Shown one piece after another: positions 1 to 7,136 of a DNA stretch of 7,632 nt. The stretch covers positions 1 through 7,632 of the forward strand of contig CAMWSI010000035.1 in assembly GCA_947176875.1 (NCBI GenBank), read 5' to 3'. Position 1 is the first letter of the stretch; the number at the start of each line of letters is the position of its first letter. The notes beneath the pieces are model-generated. The model was not told where the DNA came from and did not search any database. It worked only from the letters and a program-made list of their open reading frames with translations. This DNA comes from an uncultured Bacteroidales bacterium. GTDB lineage: Bacteria; Bacteroidota; Bacteroidia; Bacteroidales; P3. The translations under genes were made by a program, and so were the position numbers.

Positions 1-71
1 ATGCCGACCTTACCGAATATTTTTCTCACTTTTGATAGATAAAACAATACAAAAACCAATATTTCAAAACT

Positions 72-3053
72 ATGAAAAAAACATTTATGAGCTTGTTGTC
101 AAGCATGTTGGGCTTGACAATGGTAATGGCGCAGTCGGAAACACCGGTATGGCCGGAACCGCCTGTAAAGATTTCGGTTACGTCCGTAGATCTTAAAGAA
201 GTCAAATTCTCGGTTACACCCAATGCGGCGGGCGATGACGTCATCATCGTGATGACGACGGCGCGTAAGACCATAGACGGTAAATCCGTTTATGAAGGAG
301 CGTTCGATTCGATCGGTCCCGATGATCCGGTCGGCAAGAAATACAAAAACACGACCGTATTATACACGGGCGCGGCTTCGGCCGACATAGCGGTTCCCGT
401 GAATCTGGACAATAATAAGGTTTATTATTTCGGGGCACTCAGCAAGACGTCCGGAAGCGTTTCCGCAGCGGTCGCCGGGCATGCGCCGGTTCTGACCCCG
501 GCCGCTTTCAAGTTCAAAGACAATATGAAGGACAATTTTTCACCGGATGTGGAAAATCCGTTCAAGGGCATGGGGGTTTTCGAACAGGCCGTGCATTTCA
601 AGATGGAGACAGACGGGGCGACGACGGATTTTACGGCCAATGGCGGTATCCGTCAAGAGGCCGTTTTATGGTTTCCGGCATTGGATTTTCCCAAAGACTC
701 CAATGTACGGGTCGATGTATCGTATGGCGGTTGGCCCGCCCCCGATATGGTGGCTTCAAGAGACTCCATCGTTTTGGAAATCAGCAAAGACGATGGCCGT
801 ACATTTGAAATTCTTGCGGTCAATAGGGATTATCCCGATATGACGTTCAATAATAAGTATATCATTATAGACGATTGTCCGGGCATTAAAGCGCAGTTAC
901 GTCTGCGGGTCGTATGTTGGAACAGCAATGTGTGGAATTTCAAACTCCATAGCCTGTCGGCAGAGCATATGGTTTTTTGTTCCAAACCGGGCAAGCCGTC
1001 GGCGGATATCGTTTATGGCAATGCGGACGGGAGCGTTGTAGGGGTGAAATGGAGTAGCGGTACGAACAACGAAACCGAATGGAACCTCAGTTGGCAGACC
1101 GAATCGATTGACGGTACGCTTTCGGATTGGAGCGATTCGGTAAAGGTAGAGGAGCGTTTTTACGGTTTGACGGGCCCAGACGATAATCAGGTTTTCAATG
1201 TACGTGTGCAGGCGATATGCGGCCAAAAGGCGGATGGAAGCCGTCATCTGAGCGAATGGGTGGAAGCTCAAAATCTGCAGGGTGGCCGTCGGCTTCCGTT
1301 TACGGAAAGGTTTGACGATATGGAGATCAAAACGTCGCTGGGGACAAAATACATAATTTTGCCGACGTTGTGGCAGGCGGGTTTCGAAGTTGGAAAGAAT
1401 GCCTTTCCCGAAAATTGGACATTGAATCCGCAGCAGGATCCCACCCGTGGCGGGAAAATCCGTTATCTCGGTCTGCAATCCGGAACCCAGAAGGATTATG
1501 TAAAGGAATCGGATGGTTCGGTGGCCTACAACATGCATTATAAAAAGGTCACTTCCGGTTTTCTGGGAATGAAGACGGAAGAATATGCCAGTGAGCCGAA
1601 TTGGTTTTCCACGCCATTGGTACAATTGCTGAAAAGGACCAACTTGGTATTCGACATAGCTTACGGCAAATTTATCGATAGCGTATGGACGGCCGTGGAA
1701 GAAACCGATGCCCTGACCGCCCGGCACAAGGTCGCGCTGTGGATATCGACCGACAGCGGAAAGACGGTCAATACGGCCAAACCCGTCTGGGAGGCCGACG
1801 GTACGGCTTTGGCCGCGTTATATGAGGGCAAGACCGTCGAGGTCGATCTGTCGGCCTACAAGGGACAGATCATAGCGGCGGTTTTCGGCATATTGGGTAC
1901 GGAAGGCGAGACGCCCGACAGGGAATATATGCTGTATTTCGACAACATCGGCTTTACGACCGTCATTCCTGTAGTCGAAGACCTGGCGGTATCGGCCGTT
2001 ACGTCCCGAACGGCCACTTTGACCTGGAAAGCCGACGAGGACGTAACCGAATGGCTGGTCAAGATAGAGGGCGCATCGCTTTCATCGCCACGTTTCGATA
2101 AGGTCGATACGACGGTATTCGTTGTCACGGACTTGATGCCTGAACTGACTTACAAGGCTTCCGTATCGCATATATATACGGTAAATGGCCGGAGCGATAC
2201 GGCCGAATGGCGTTCTGTGGAACTCACGACCTCGGCGGTCTGCGCCGTTCCGTCCGATCTTGCGGCAATCGATGGCGGAACAACGGAGGTATATGTGACT
2301 TGGCGCGGGTTTTCCGCCGCCTATCAGGTGGCTTGGGCGGAAGAAACCGCCGGTGTGTGGCGTTATGGCGAGACGGTAACGGACACTTGCTATACGATAG
2401 CCGGTTTGAATCCTGAAACGCGTTATAGGTTCAAGGTGCTTGGCATTTGTGCGGTTGGCGACAGCAGCGACTGGAGTGCGGTCTGCGGATTTGAGACCGA
2501 AGCCTTGCCGTTGGCCTGTCCCGCTCCGTTCAATTTGCGTGTGACGGATTTGACGCCGGAATCGGCTGTTTTGCAATGGGATGCGGAAGAGGCCGAATCG
2601 GGCGATATACAGGGGTACGTTTTACGTCACCGTGCGGCATCGGTTCAGGATTGGGATAGTGTCAAAGACCTTAGGGATCAAGAATATGCATTGGGTGGCC
2701 TGACGTCACGAACCGCTTACGTATGGACGGTACGGACTGTTTGTACGTCCGGCCTTTCAAGCGATTGGGCGGAAGAAAGCCGTTTCGGAACCTTGGCGGA
2801 TACGACGGCCGTGGAAGATCTGGCGCAATCGGGTCTGTCGGTGGCGTCGGCTCAAGGTCAGATTTATGTGATGAATCCGTCGGCGGTCAGAATCGACAAT
2901 ATCCGTATCGTTTCGACGTCCGGCCGTTGTCTGGAGTCGTATGCGGTCCGTGCCGCCGGTAATGTCGTATTGCCCACGGCCGTACGTAACCGTGTGGCGG
3001 TGGTGGAAGTGGAAAGCGCGGGTCGTTTCCACCGTTTCAAATTGTATCTGTAA
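72..3053 (+). CDS. Secreted multidomain fibronectin type III / jelly-roll protein, probable T9SS cargo
   Basis: The 993-residue product starts with a Sec signal peptide (Lys-Lys at 2-3, hydrophobic core to about 19, likely cleavage VMA|QSE after residue 20). Domains by reading: an FnIII-like sandwich at about 30-145; a jelly-roll-like region at about 150-302 with a 'SKDDGRTFE' StDgG-type motif near 238; FnIII at about 304-400; a second jelly-roll region of choice-of-anchor type at about 408-630, with 'STDSGKT' near 559 and 'YFDNIGF' near 622; then three FnIII domains at about 633-720, 724-810 and 816-908, with the usual Cys/Pro boundaries, core Trp and 'L.P.T.Y' motifs. Residues 911-993 look like a divergent sorting domain ('STSGR' at 948-952). 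The likely role is surface adhesion or glycan/protein binding; no catalytic motif was seen. The ATG at 72 is chosen because it gives a complete signal peptide. No good Shine-Dalgarno or -7 element is visible in the 71 bases upstream. A strong terminator follows, so it probably ends its own transcript. Architecture is fairly secure; binding target unknown. Confidence 0.88.
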   Translation: MKKTFMSLLSSMLGLTMVMAQSETPVWPEPPVKISVTSVDLKEVKFSVTPNAAGDDVIIVMTTARKTIDGKSVYEGAFDSIGPDDPVGKKYKNTTVLYTGAASADIAVPVNLDNNKVYYFGALSKTSGSVSAAVAGHAPVLTPAAFKFKDNMKDNFSPDVENPFKGMGVFEQAVHFKMETDGATTDFTANGGIRQEAVLWFPALDFPKDSNVRVDVSYGGWPAPDMVASRDSIVLEISKDDGRTFEILAVNRDYPDMTFNNKYIIIDDCPGIKAQLRLRVVCWNSNVWNFKLHSLSAEHMVFCSKPGKPSADIVYGNADGSVVGVKWSSGTNNETEWNLSWQTESIDGTLSDWSDSVKVEERFYGLTGPDDNQVFNVRVQAICGQKADGSRHLSEWVEAQNLQGGRRLPFTERFDDMEIKTSLGTKYIILPTLWQAGFEVGKNAFPENWTLNPQQDPTRGGKIRYLGLQSGTQKDYVKESDGSVAYNMHYKKVTSGFLGMKTEEYASEPNWFSTPLVQLLKRTNLVFDIAYGKFIDSVWTAVEETDALTARHKVALWISTDSGKTVNTAKPVWEADGTALAALYEGKTVEVDLSAYKGQIIAAVFGILGTEGETPDREYMLYFDNIGFTTVIPVVEDLAVSAVTSRTATLTWKADEDVTEWLVKIEGASLSSPRFDKVDTTVFVVTDLMPELTYKASVSHIYTVNGRSDTAEWRSVELTTSAVCAVPSDLAAIDGGTTEVYVTWRGFSAAYQVAWAEETAGVWRYGETVTDTCYTIAGLNPETRYRFKVLGICAVGDSSDWSAVCGFETEALPLACPAPFNLRVTDLTPESAVLQWDAEEAESGDIQGYVLRHRAASVQDWDSVKDLRDQEYALGGLTSRTAYVWTVRTVCTSGLSSDWAEESRFGTLADTTAVEDLAQSGLSVASAQGQIYVMNPSAVRIDNIRIVSTSGRCLESYAVRAAGNVVLPTAVRNRVAVVEVESAGRFHRFKLYL

Positions 3054-3067
3054 CGGTTGAACCGTTA
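3051..3067. repeat. Perfect 8-bp palindrome overlapping the gene 1 stop codon
   Basis: The sequence TAACGGTTGAACCGTTA is an 8-base arm, one central base and the perfect reverse-complement arm. Its first three bases are the TAA stop of the upstream gene. As RNA it could form a short stem with a 3-base loop; as DNA it resembles a dyad operator. It lies 18 bases before the main terminator hairpin. Function is unknown and chance is possible. Confidence 0.4.
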
Positions 3068-3085
3068 ATATGTTTATTGTGTGTT

Positions 3086-3124
3086 TCGCCCCTTCCGATA
3101 CCCGGCAGGTATCGGAAGGGGCGA
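3086..3124 (+). terminator. Strong intrinsic terminator hairpin after gene 1
   Basis: A perfect 17-bp stem pairs 3086-3102 (TCGCCCCTTCCGATACC) with 3108-3124, closing a 5-base loop (CGGCA). It starts 32 bases after the gene 1 stop. The stem is GC-rich and is followed by TTTCGTATGTTTTC, a broken T tract. No equivalent T tract exists on the other strand, so it should act mainly on + strand transcription. It separates gene 1 from the Omp28-like gene downstream. Confidence 0.85.
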
Positions 3125-3223
3125 TTTCGTATGTTTTCGGCCAAATGTTTTCTGATTTGACACAAGAACGGCGGCATTTTCAATCCGTATATTTTTATTC
3201 TGTATATCATATATTTAATAAAA

Positions 3224-3256
3224 TATGCCGTAGTAAAATATTGGGTATGCCGTAGT
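3224..3256. repeat. Pair of 11-bp direct repeats with 22-bp period
   Basis: TATGCCGTAGT occurs at 3224-3234 and again at 3246-3256, start to start 22 bases, close to two helical turns. They sit in the AT-rich spacer upstream of the Omp28-like gene and upstream of the candidate promoter elements. An imperfect AT palindrome (3208-3227) overlaps the first copy. Spacing on one face of the helix suggests tandem sites for a DNA-binding regulator. This is inference from position and spacing only. Confidence 0.4.
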
Positions 3257-3301
3257 TATTTTGTAGCAAAAAATTGCGTCAATTCCAATGTTATGCTAAA
3301 A

Positions 3302-3334
3302 TTTGTAAACCGAAAGTTTTAATGATTGATTTTG
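3302..3334 (+). promoter_or_regulatory. Candidate Bacteroidetes-type promoter for the Omp28-like gene
   Basis: The Bacteroidetes housekeeping promoter is TTTG near -33 and TAnnTTTG near -7. Here TTTG at 3302-3305 is followed after 21 bases by TGATTTTG at 3327-3334, which has one mismatch in the fixed positions. This would start transcription only about 10 bases before the ATG at 3351. An alternative set lies just upstream: ATTG at 3273-3276 and AAAATTTG at 3298-3305, 21 bases apart, giving a leader of about 40 bases. A promoter somewhere in 3125-3350 is expected because a strong terminator lies upstream; which pair is used cannot be decided by eye. Confidence 0.35.
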
Positions 3335-3350
3335 ACAAGCGTCACGGAAA

Positions 3351-5210
3351 ATGAAATACGTCATTACATTTTTACACATTTTGTGTTACGGCTTTCTGGC
3401 GATGGCCGGTCTGTCGCAAAGGGCAGGCGCGCAGGCCGGTCCCTCCGCGGGAAACTACCGGGTTTCCGCCACGCCGGCTCCGGCCCATATCCTGATAGAA
3501 GAATTTACGGGTCTGCATTGCAGTTATTGTCCGCAGGCGCATACCATCGCGAACAACCTGACGTATGTGGCCGGCGACCGTGTCCATGTCATGGCGGTTC
3601 ATACGGGGAATCTGGCCGTTCCTTCCGGCGATGAGGTCGATTTGCGTACGTCTTGCGGCGACATCTTTTACGCATGGCAGGATGCCGGCGGCATGCCGAG
3701 CGGGAATATCAACCGTACGCATTATCCCGAATGTATGGGCGAAAGCTATAGTCTTTACCGTAACGAATGGGCGGCCGTGGCCAAACGGCTGCTTGCTTCG
3801 GAAGAGCCTGCGGCGATGAATCTCTACGTCGAGGCGCGTCTTGACACGTCAGAGCGTATAATATATATACTGGTAGAGGCTTATTCGGCGGAGACCGCCG
3901 ATACGCCGCTTTTCCTCAATGTCGCGCTTACCGAAAATTTCGTGCCGGGCACTCAGGCCGGCAGCAGTCTCCGTACCTATCTGCACCGTCACGTCCTTCG
4001 GGACATGGTAACGGGTGTTTTCGGCGATACGTTACAAGCCGAAGAGACGGTAAAAGGCACATATCTGCGTCGTACTTACACCTATAGGCTTCCAGAAAGG
4101 TACAATAACCGTGTGCCGAATGCGGCCAATCTGTCCTGTCTGGTTTTCGTCACGGACGGCGGTCACACGGTCATCAACAGTGCGGAAACCGAAGTGGAAA
4201 GTCCGTTCAGGGCTCCGCTCGATTATCTTCAAATCAATCTTTACAATCTGGAAAAGACTTACGGCGGCCGGATATATGATGTCTATGTCGTAAATCCATC
4301 GGACGATACACTCCGCAGCCTCACGTTCACCTTCGATCTCGACGGCGATACGCGTACGTGTCGGCTCGATGGTCTGCGTCTGTTTCCCAAGACGGAAAGC
4401 GTGGTGAACATAGAGACCGATTTCGATGCTTCCCGATTCCAGAACGCCAATGTCTATACGCTTAAACTGACGGAGGCGAACGGACGTCCGGTGGAAGCGA
4501 ATCAAGTCAAAAACAGTTTCTCCCGTCCGGTCACGTTGCCGTCCGGTTCATTCAAAATATTGTTTACAAGCGACTTATACGGCAGCGAAAATACGGTAAG
4601 TCTGACCGACGAGCGGGGCGGGAAACTCTACGGGGCAGGTCCGTTCGAGGACGGTAAAATAGGGTCTTATTCTTCCGGTCTCATCGAGGCCGAAGAAAAC
4701 GAGGTTTATACGTTGCGTGTAACCGATGCGTTCCGTGACGGTGCCTCTCAGGTTCCGGCACGCGATACGGACGATGAGGCGTTTCCTACTCCCGGCATCG
4801 TCTGTCTGACACCCGACGACAGTGTTTTTTACAAGGGAACCGTAGGCGTTTACGGTCATTTGGTCTCGTTCGCCTTGCCTCGGACCGATATGTCCGGTGA
4901 TACGACATCCAATCAAGTTGCGTTGCGGGCCGCCGGTTTTACCGCCGGTTTGCGTCCTAATCCGGCGCAAGACCGTACCGTATTGCAGGTGGATGGACTT
5001 GAAACCTATGGAGAAGTACATATCAGCGTCTATAATCTCCAAGGCCGGTTGATGCAGGTGTTGAAAGCCGTGCCGCAGAATGCGGGTCCTGCGGTTCAAG
5101 CCTCTCTGACATTGCCGTTGTCGGTAGCCAACTATCCTCAGGGGTTGTATTTGGTACGGGTGGAACAACATGGTCGGCAACAGGTAGTGAAACTATTGGT
5201 CAAAAAATGA
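3351..5210 (+). CDS. Omp28-related thioredoxin-like outer-surface protein with T9SS sorting domain
   Basis: The 619-residue product starts with a signal peptide (likely cleavage AGA|QAG after residue 27; no lipobox). Residues about 45-285 match the Omp28 family, known from Porphyromonas: 'EEFTGLHCSYCP' at 50-61 carries a thioredoxin-type CXXC (C57, C60), 'GMPSG' at 114-118 supplies a probable cis-proline loop, and 'VFVTDGGHTVINSAE' closes the domain near 279. About 290-395 is a beta-rich stretch. About 398-510 resembles a beta-sandwich found in T9SS proteins, with 'FTSDLYGSE' near 404 and 'VTDAFRDGAS' near 457. Residues 530-619 are a clear type A sorting domain: 'RPNPAQD' at 535, 'VYNLQGR' at 560, 'GLYLVRV' at 598, and a Lys-rich end. 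The protein is expected to pass Sec, then T9SS, and be attached to the surface or released. Redox activity is plausible from the CXXC but untested. The start is fixed by the signal peptide; GGAAA just upstream is a weak ribosome-site candidate. A gene of 90 bases spacing follows. Confidence 0.92.
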   Translation: MKYVITFLHILCYGFLAMAGLSQRAGAQAGPSAGNYRVSATPAPAHILIEEFTGLHCSYCPQAHTIANNLTYVAGDRVHVMAVHTGNLAVPSGDEVDLRTSCGDIFYAWQDAGGMPSGNINRTHYPECMGESYSLYRNEWAAVAKRLLASEEPAAMNLYVEARLDTSERIIYILVEAYSAETADTPLFLNVALTENFVPGTQAGSSLRTYLHRHVLRDMVTGVFGDTLQAEETVKGTYLRRTYTYRLPERYNNRVPNAANLSCLVFVTDGGHTVINSAETEVESPFRAPLDYLQINLYNLEKTYGGRIYDVYVVNPSDDTLRSLTFTFDLDGDTRTCRLDGLRLFPKTESVVNIETDFDASRFQNANVYTLKLTEANGRPVEANQVKNSFSRPVTLPSGSFKILFTSDLYGSENTVSLTDERGGKLYGAGPFEDGKIGSYSSGLIEAEENEVYTLRVTDAFRDGASQVPARDTDDEAFPTPGIVCLTPDDSVFYKGTVGVYGHLVSFALPRTDMSGDTTSNQVALRAAGFTAGLRPNPAQDRTVLQVDGLETYGEVHISVYNLQGRLMQVLKAVPQNAGPAVQASLTLPLSVANYPQGLYLVRVEQHGRQQVVKLLVKK

Positions 5211-5280
5211 TGTCATGGGAATTTGGAGATATGACAAAGTGTGGAATACTCTGAAAATCCGGGAATAAATAAGGAATCAA

Positions 5281-5303
5281 TAACTAAAAACGCTAAAATT
5301 ATG
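5281..5303 (+). promoter_or_regulatory. A-rich leader before gene 3, shared with gene 4
   Basis: TAACTAAAAACG starts 20 bases before the chosen ATG at 5301 and ATTATG ends the leader. Gene 4 has TAACTAAACG starting 19 bases before its ATG and the same ATTATG ending (7115-7136). There is no Shine-Dalgarno in either. Translation starts in Bacteroidetes commonly rely on A-rich unstructured leaders, so this is probably a translation-initiation region. It supports starting gene 3 at 5301 rather than at the in-frame GTG at 5241. Confidence 0.35.
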
Positions 5304-7031
5304 AGAAGAGTCATGAAATTTTGGTGTGCGGCCTTAGCCCTTGCATTCGCTATGCCGGCACAAGCCCAATGGTCGTCAGACCCGAAAGAAAACACGCAAT
5401 TGCTGGATAAGAATTATTGGAATGTAGAGACCCGGGCAACGTCCGACGGCAATTTTTATATGCTGACGGTAAGTCCCGACGGTGATATCAACCATGTTAC
5501 GCCGGTCTTGCATTATTTCGGCAAAGACGGGGTCGAATTGTGGGACAGTCCTATCAAATGTAAAATCGACAGTACGATGAGTTGGACGAAAGTCATGACC
5601 CATCTGTATGTCGATAAAGACGACAATGCGATTGTCATCGGCCAAAGCCTCTGTGCCACCGGTCGCGAGAACTATACGATCTGGAAAATAGACGGAACGG
5701 GGAAGCAACTTTGGGGCGAAGATGGCGTGGATCCGCACGACGGGCAATGCCCGACCGATCAATTCTGTGCCGCTATCCGTGTGACGCAGATGGAAGCCGG
5801 CAATTATATTTTCGTCTGGATGGGCAACCAGACCGTGTTGCAGAATATTTCCGCCGACGGCAAATTGCAATGGGGGGAAGGCAAGCGTATAGATGCCGGC
5901 ACTTACCCGCATGTTGTGGATGCCGGCGACGGCGATATCATGCTTGTTTACGAATCTTCGGGCTTGAATGTACGTCGTATGGATTTTGAAGGTAATACAA
6001 TTTGGGATGTCAAGGCGTTCAGCGGCCAACTCAATCCTCAGATTCCGTCTTGGACTTACGTATATGTCTATCCGGTGGAAGATCCGCAGGGACGCGGTGT
6101 GCTTATCGGTTATTACGGCTTTATAGGAGACGAATTTTATCCTTATGTCTCCTACGTGAAAGCGGACGGCACGCATGCGTTTCCGGATGCGGACGCCGGT
6201 CTGCGTATTTGCTATAGCGAGAATTGGGGCATGTCGCCCGCTTTGGCCTACGACGAAGCCAATAGCGTGATTTACGCCATTTTTCAGGAACGTGCGGCGG
6301 GAACCCAGTTCACTCAGCGGTTTGTGGTTCAGAAAATCAGTGAAGACGGTGAGCTGTTGTGGGGAAACGAGGGCAAGGAATTGATTCCGTTGAAGGAACG
6401 TACAACGGGCTACGGGGCCGTAGCTATGGGAGCGAACGGTAACGAATTGTTCGGTTTTATGGAAAACGTAGGGCAGGGCATTGCGGCCAACGATCCTATC
6501 CATATCAAAACGGCTTATATGAATGCGGCCGGCGATTTTTTATGGCAGGATAAAACCAAGACCGTTTGCTCGGTAAACAGTACGAAATACAATTTAGAGA
6601 TATTGCCGTATCTGAACGAACAATGGATTCTCGTATGGGAAGATGCCCGGAGTACGGGAAGTATGGACGGCGTCATGTTCGGTCAGAATCTGTATCGTGA
6701 TGGCTCTATGGGAGCTGACAAGCCGGACATTGACGATCCCGAGCCGACAGCGATGGAAGATTTGAAAGCGGCCGCGGCGGCTTTGCATATCACGCCCAAT
6801 CCGGTACGTGAAGAGACCCGTATCGGTTATACGGCTCTGCAGGATGAGAACGTTCGTATTGATTTGTTGGCTCAGAACGGCATGAAAATATGCAATGTCT
6901 ATGAAGGCCGCGTGCAGGCCGGAGACAATGCGATCATGTGGCGGCGTCCGGCCTTGCTGACGCCCGGTATGTATCTGTTGCAATTGACGGCCGGCGACCA
7001 GATGACAGTTGCCAAAATCCTGTTGCAGTAA
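5301..7031 (+). CDS. Secreted beta-propeller-like protein with T9SS sorting domain
   Basis: Starting at ATG 5301 gives 576 residues with a good signal peptide (hydrophobic core about 7-18, likely cleavage AQA|QWS after residue 22). An in-frame GTG at 5241 would add 20 polar residues ahead of it, and ATG 5313 is also possible. The body (about 30-480) holds seven spaced copies of a 'DG..LW' motif, with the aromatic at W81, W138, W191, W235, F294, W354 and W415, followed by 'VWEDAR' at 445-450 and a 'RDGSMG' strand near 466-471. The spacing of 44-61 residues fits blades of a beta-propeller, and the wording resembles the 'lWG.nG' repeats of many secreted Bacteroidetes proteins. No catalytic residues were recognised; a binding or scaffolding role is inferred. 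Residues about 495-576 are a type A sorting domain ('ITPNPV' at 497, 'GMYLLQL' at 556, 'KILLQ' end). It lies between two other secreted-protein genes and is probably cotranscribed with the Omp28-like gene. Confidence 0.9.
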   Translation: MRRVMKFWCAALALAFAMPAQAQWSSDPKENTQLLDKNYWNVETRATSDGNFYMLTVSPDGDINHVTPVLHYFGKDGVELWDSPIKCKIDSTMSWTKVMTHLYVDKDDNAIVIGQSLCATGRENYTIWKIDGTGKQLWGEDGVDPHDGQCPTDQFCAAIRVTQMEAGNYIFVWMGNQTVLQNISADGKLQWGEGKRIDAGTYPHVVDAGDGDIMLVYESSGLNVRRMDFEGNTIWDVKAFSGQLNPQIPSWTYVYVYPVEDPQGRGVLIGYYGFIGDEFYPYVSYVKADGTHAFPDADAGLRICYSENWGMSPALAYDEANSVIYAIFQERAAGTQFTQRFVVQKISEDGELLWGNEGKELIPLKERTTGYGAVAMGANGNELFGFMENVGQGIAANDPIHIKTAYMNAAGDFLWQDKTKTVCSVNSTKYNLEILPYLNEQWILVWEDARSTGSMDGVMFGQNLYRDGSMGADKPDIDDPEPTAMEDLKAAAAALHITPNPVREETRIGYTALQDENVRIDLLAQNGMKICNVYEGRVQAGDNAIMWRRPALLTPGMYLLQLTAGDQMTVAKILLQ

Positions 7032-7039
7032 GGTATAAA

Positions 7040-7094
7040 GACGGAAAGGGACAACGGTGGCGGTCTGGGCCGTCCCGTTCTCCCGTCCCCGCCA
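7040..7094 (+). other. GC-rich, potentially structured gap between genes 3 and 4
   Basis: This part of the 102-base gap is strongly G-rich then C-rich. Competing pairings are possible: TGGCGG at 7058-7063 with CCGCCA at 7089-7094, or GGGAC at 7048-7052 with GTCCC at 7072-7076. It is followed by AAAAATAAGG, not by a T tract, so it is a poor intrinsic terminator. It could be an attenuator, a processing or stability element, or simply base-composition noise. Genes 3 and 4 may therefore still be cotranscribed. Confidence 0.25.
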
Positions 7095-7114
7095 AAAATA
7101 AGGTTGAAAAGTAT

Positions 7115-7136
7115 TAACTAAACGATACGGATTATG
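7115..7136 (+). promoter_or_regulatory. A-rich leader before gene 4, shared with gene 3
   Basis: TAACTAAACG starts 19 bases before the ATG at 7134, and the leader ends in ATTATG as in gene 3. No Shine-Dalgarno is present. The likeness to the gene 3 leader suggests a common translation-initiation context, or common ancestry of the upstream ends of the two genes. Confidence 0.3.

Noticed and set aside
1..42. Possible end of an upstream gene (stop codons at 33-35 and 40-42)
   Set aside because: Two frames each give only about 10-13 residues before a stop, too little to tell a gene end from intergenic sequence.
897..1727. 276-codon open frame on the minus strand, opposite gene 1
   Set aside because: It is antisense to the FnIII/jelly-roll coding region and its translation shows no domain or export signal; best explained by codon bias of the sense gene.
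3070..3255. 61-codon open frame in the gene 1/gene 2 spacer
   Set aside because: It reads straight through the 17-bp terminator hairpin and the direct repeats, has no ribosome site and its product looks random.
3125..3350. A small RNA or riboswitch in the spacer before the Omp28-like gene
   Set aside because: The region is AT-rich with no strong conserved-looking stem or second terminator; only the direct repeats and promoter-like elements stand out.
4575..5180. 201-codon open frame on the minus strand, opposite the end of gene 2
   Set aside because: It covers the well-supported T9SS sorting domain of gene 2 in antisense and has no recognisable features of its own.
5211..5236. TGTCAT / ATGACA inverted repeat just after gene 2, considered as a terminator
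   Set aside because: The stem is only 6 bp, AT-rich, with a 14-base loop and no following T tract, so it is unlikely to terminate transcription.
5241..5300. GTG at 5241 as the start of gene 3
   Set aside because: It would put 20 polar residues before an otherwise standard signal peptide, while ATG 5301 has an A-rich leader matching that of gene 4.
5376..6503. 375-codon open frame on the minus strand, opposite gene 3
   Set aside because: It is fully antisense to a gene with a signal peptide, repeats and a sorting domain. Its translation has no recognisable domain and an odd His/Arg/Ile-rich composition typical of an antisense shadow.
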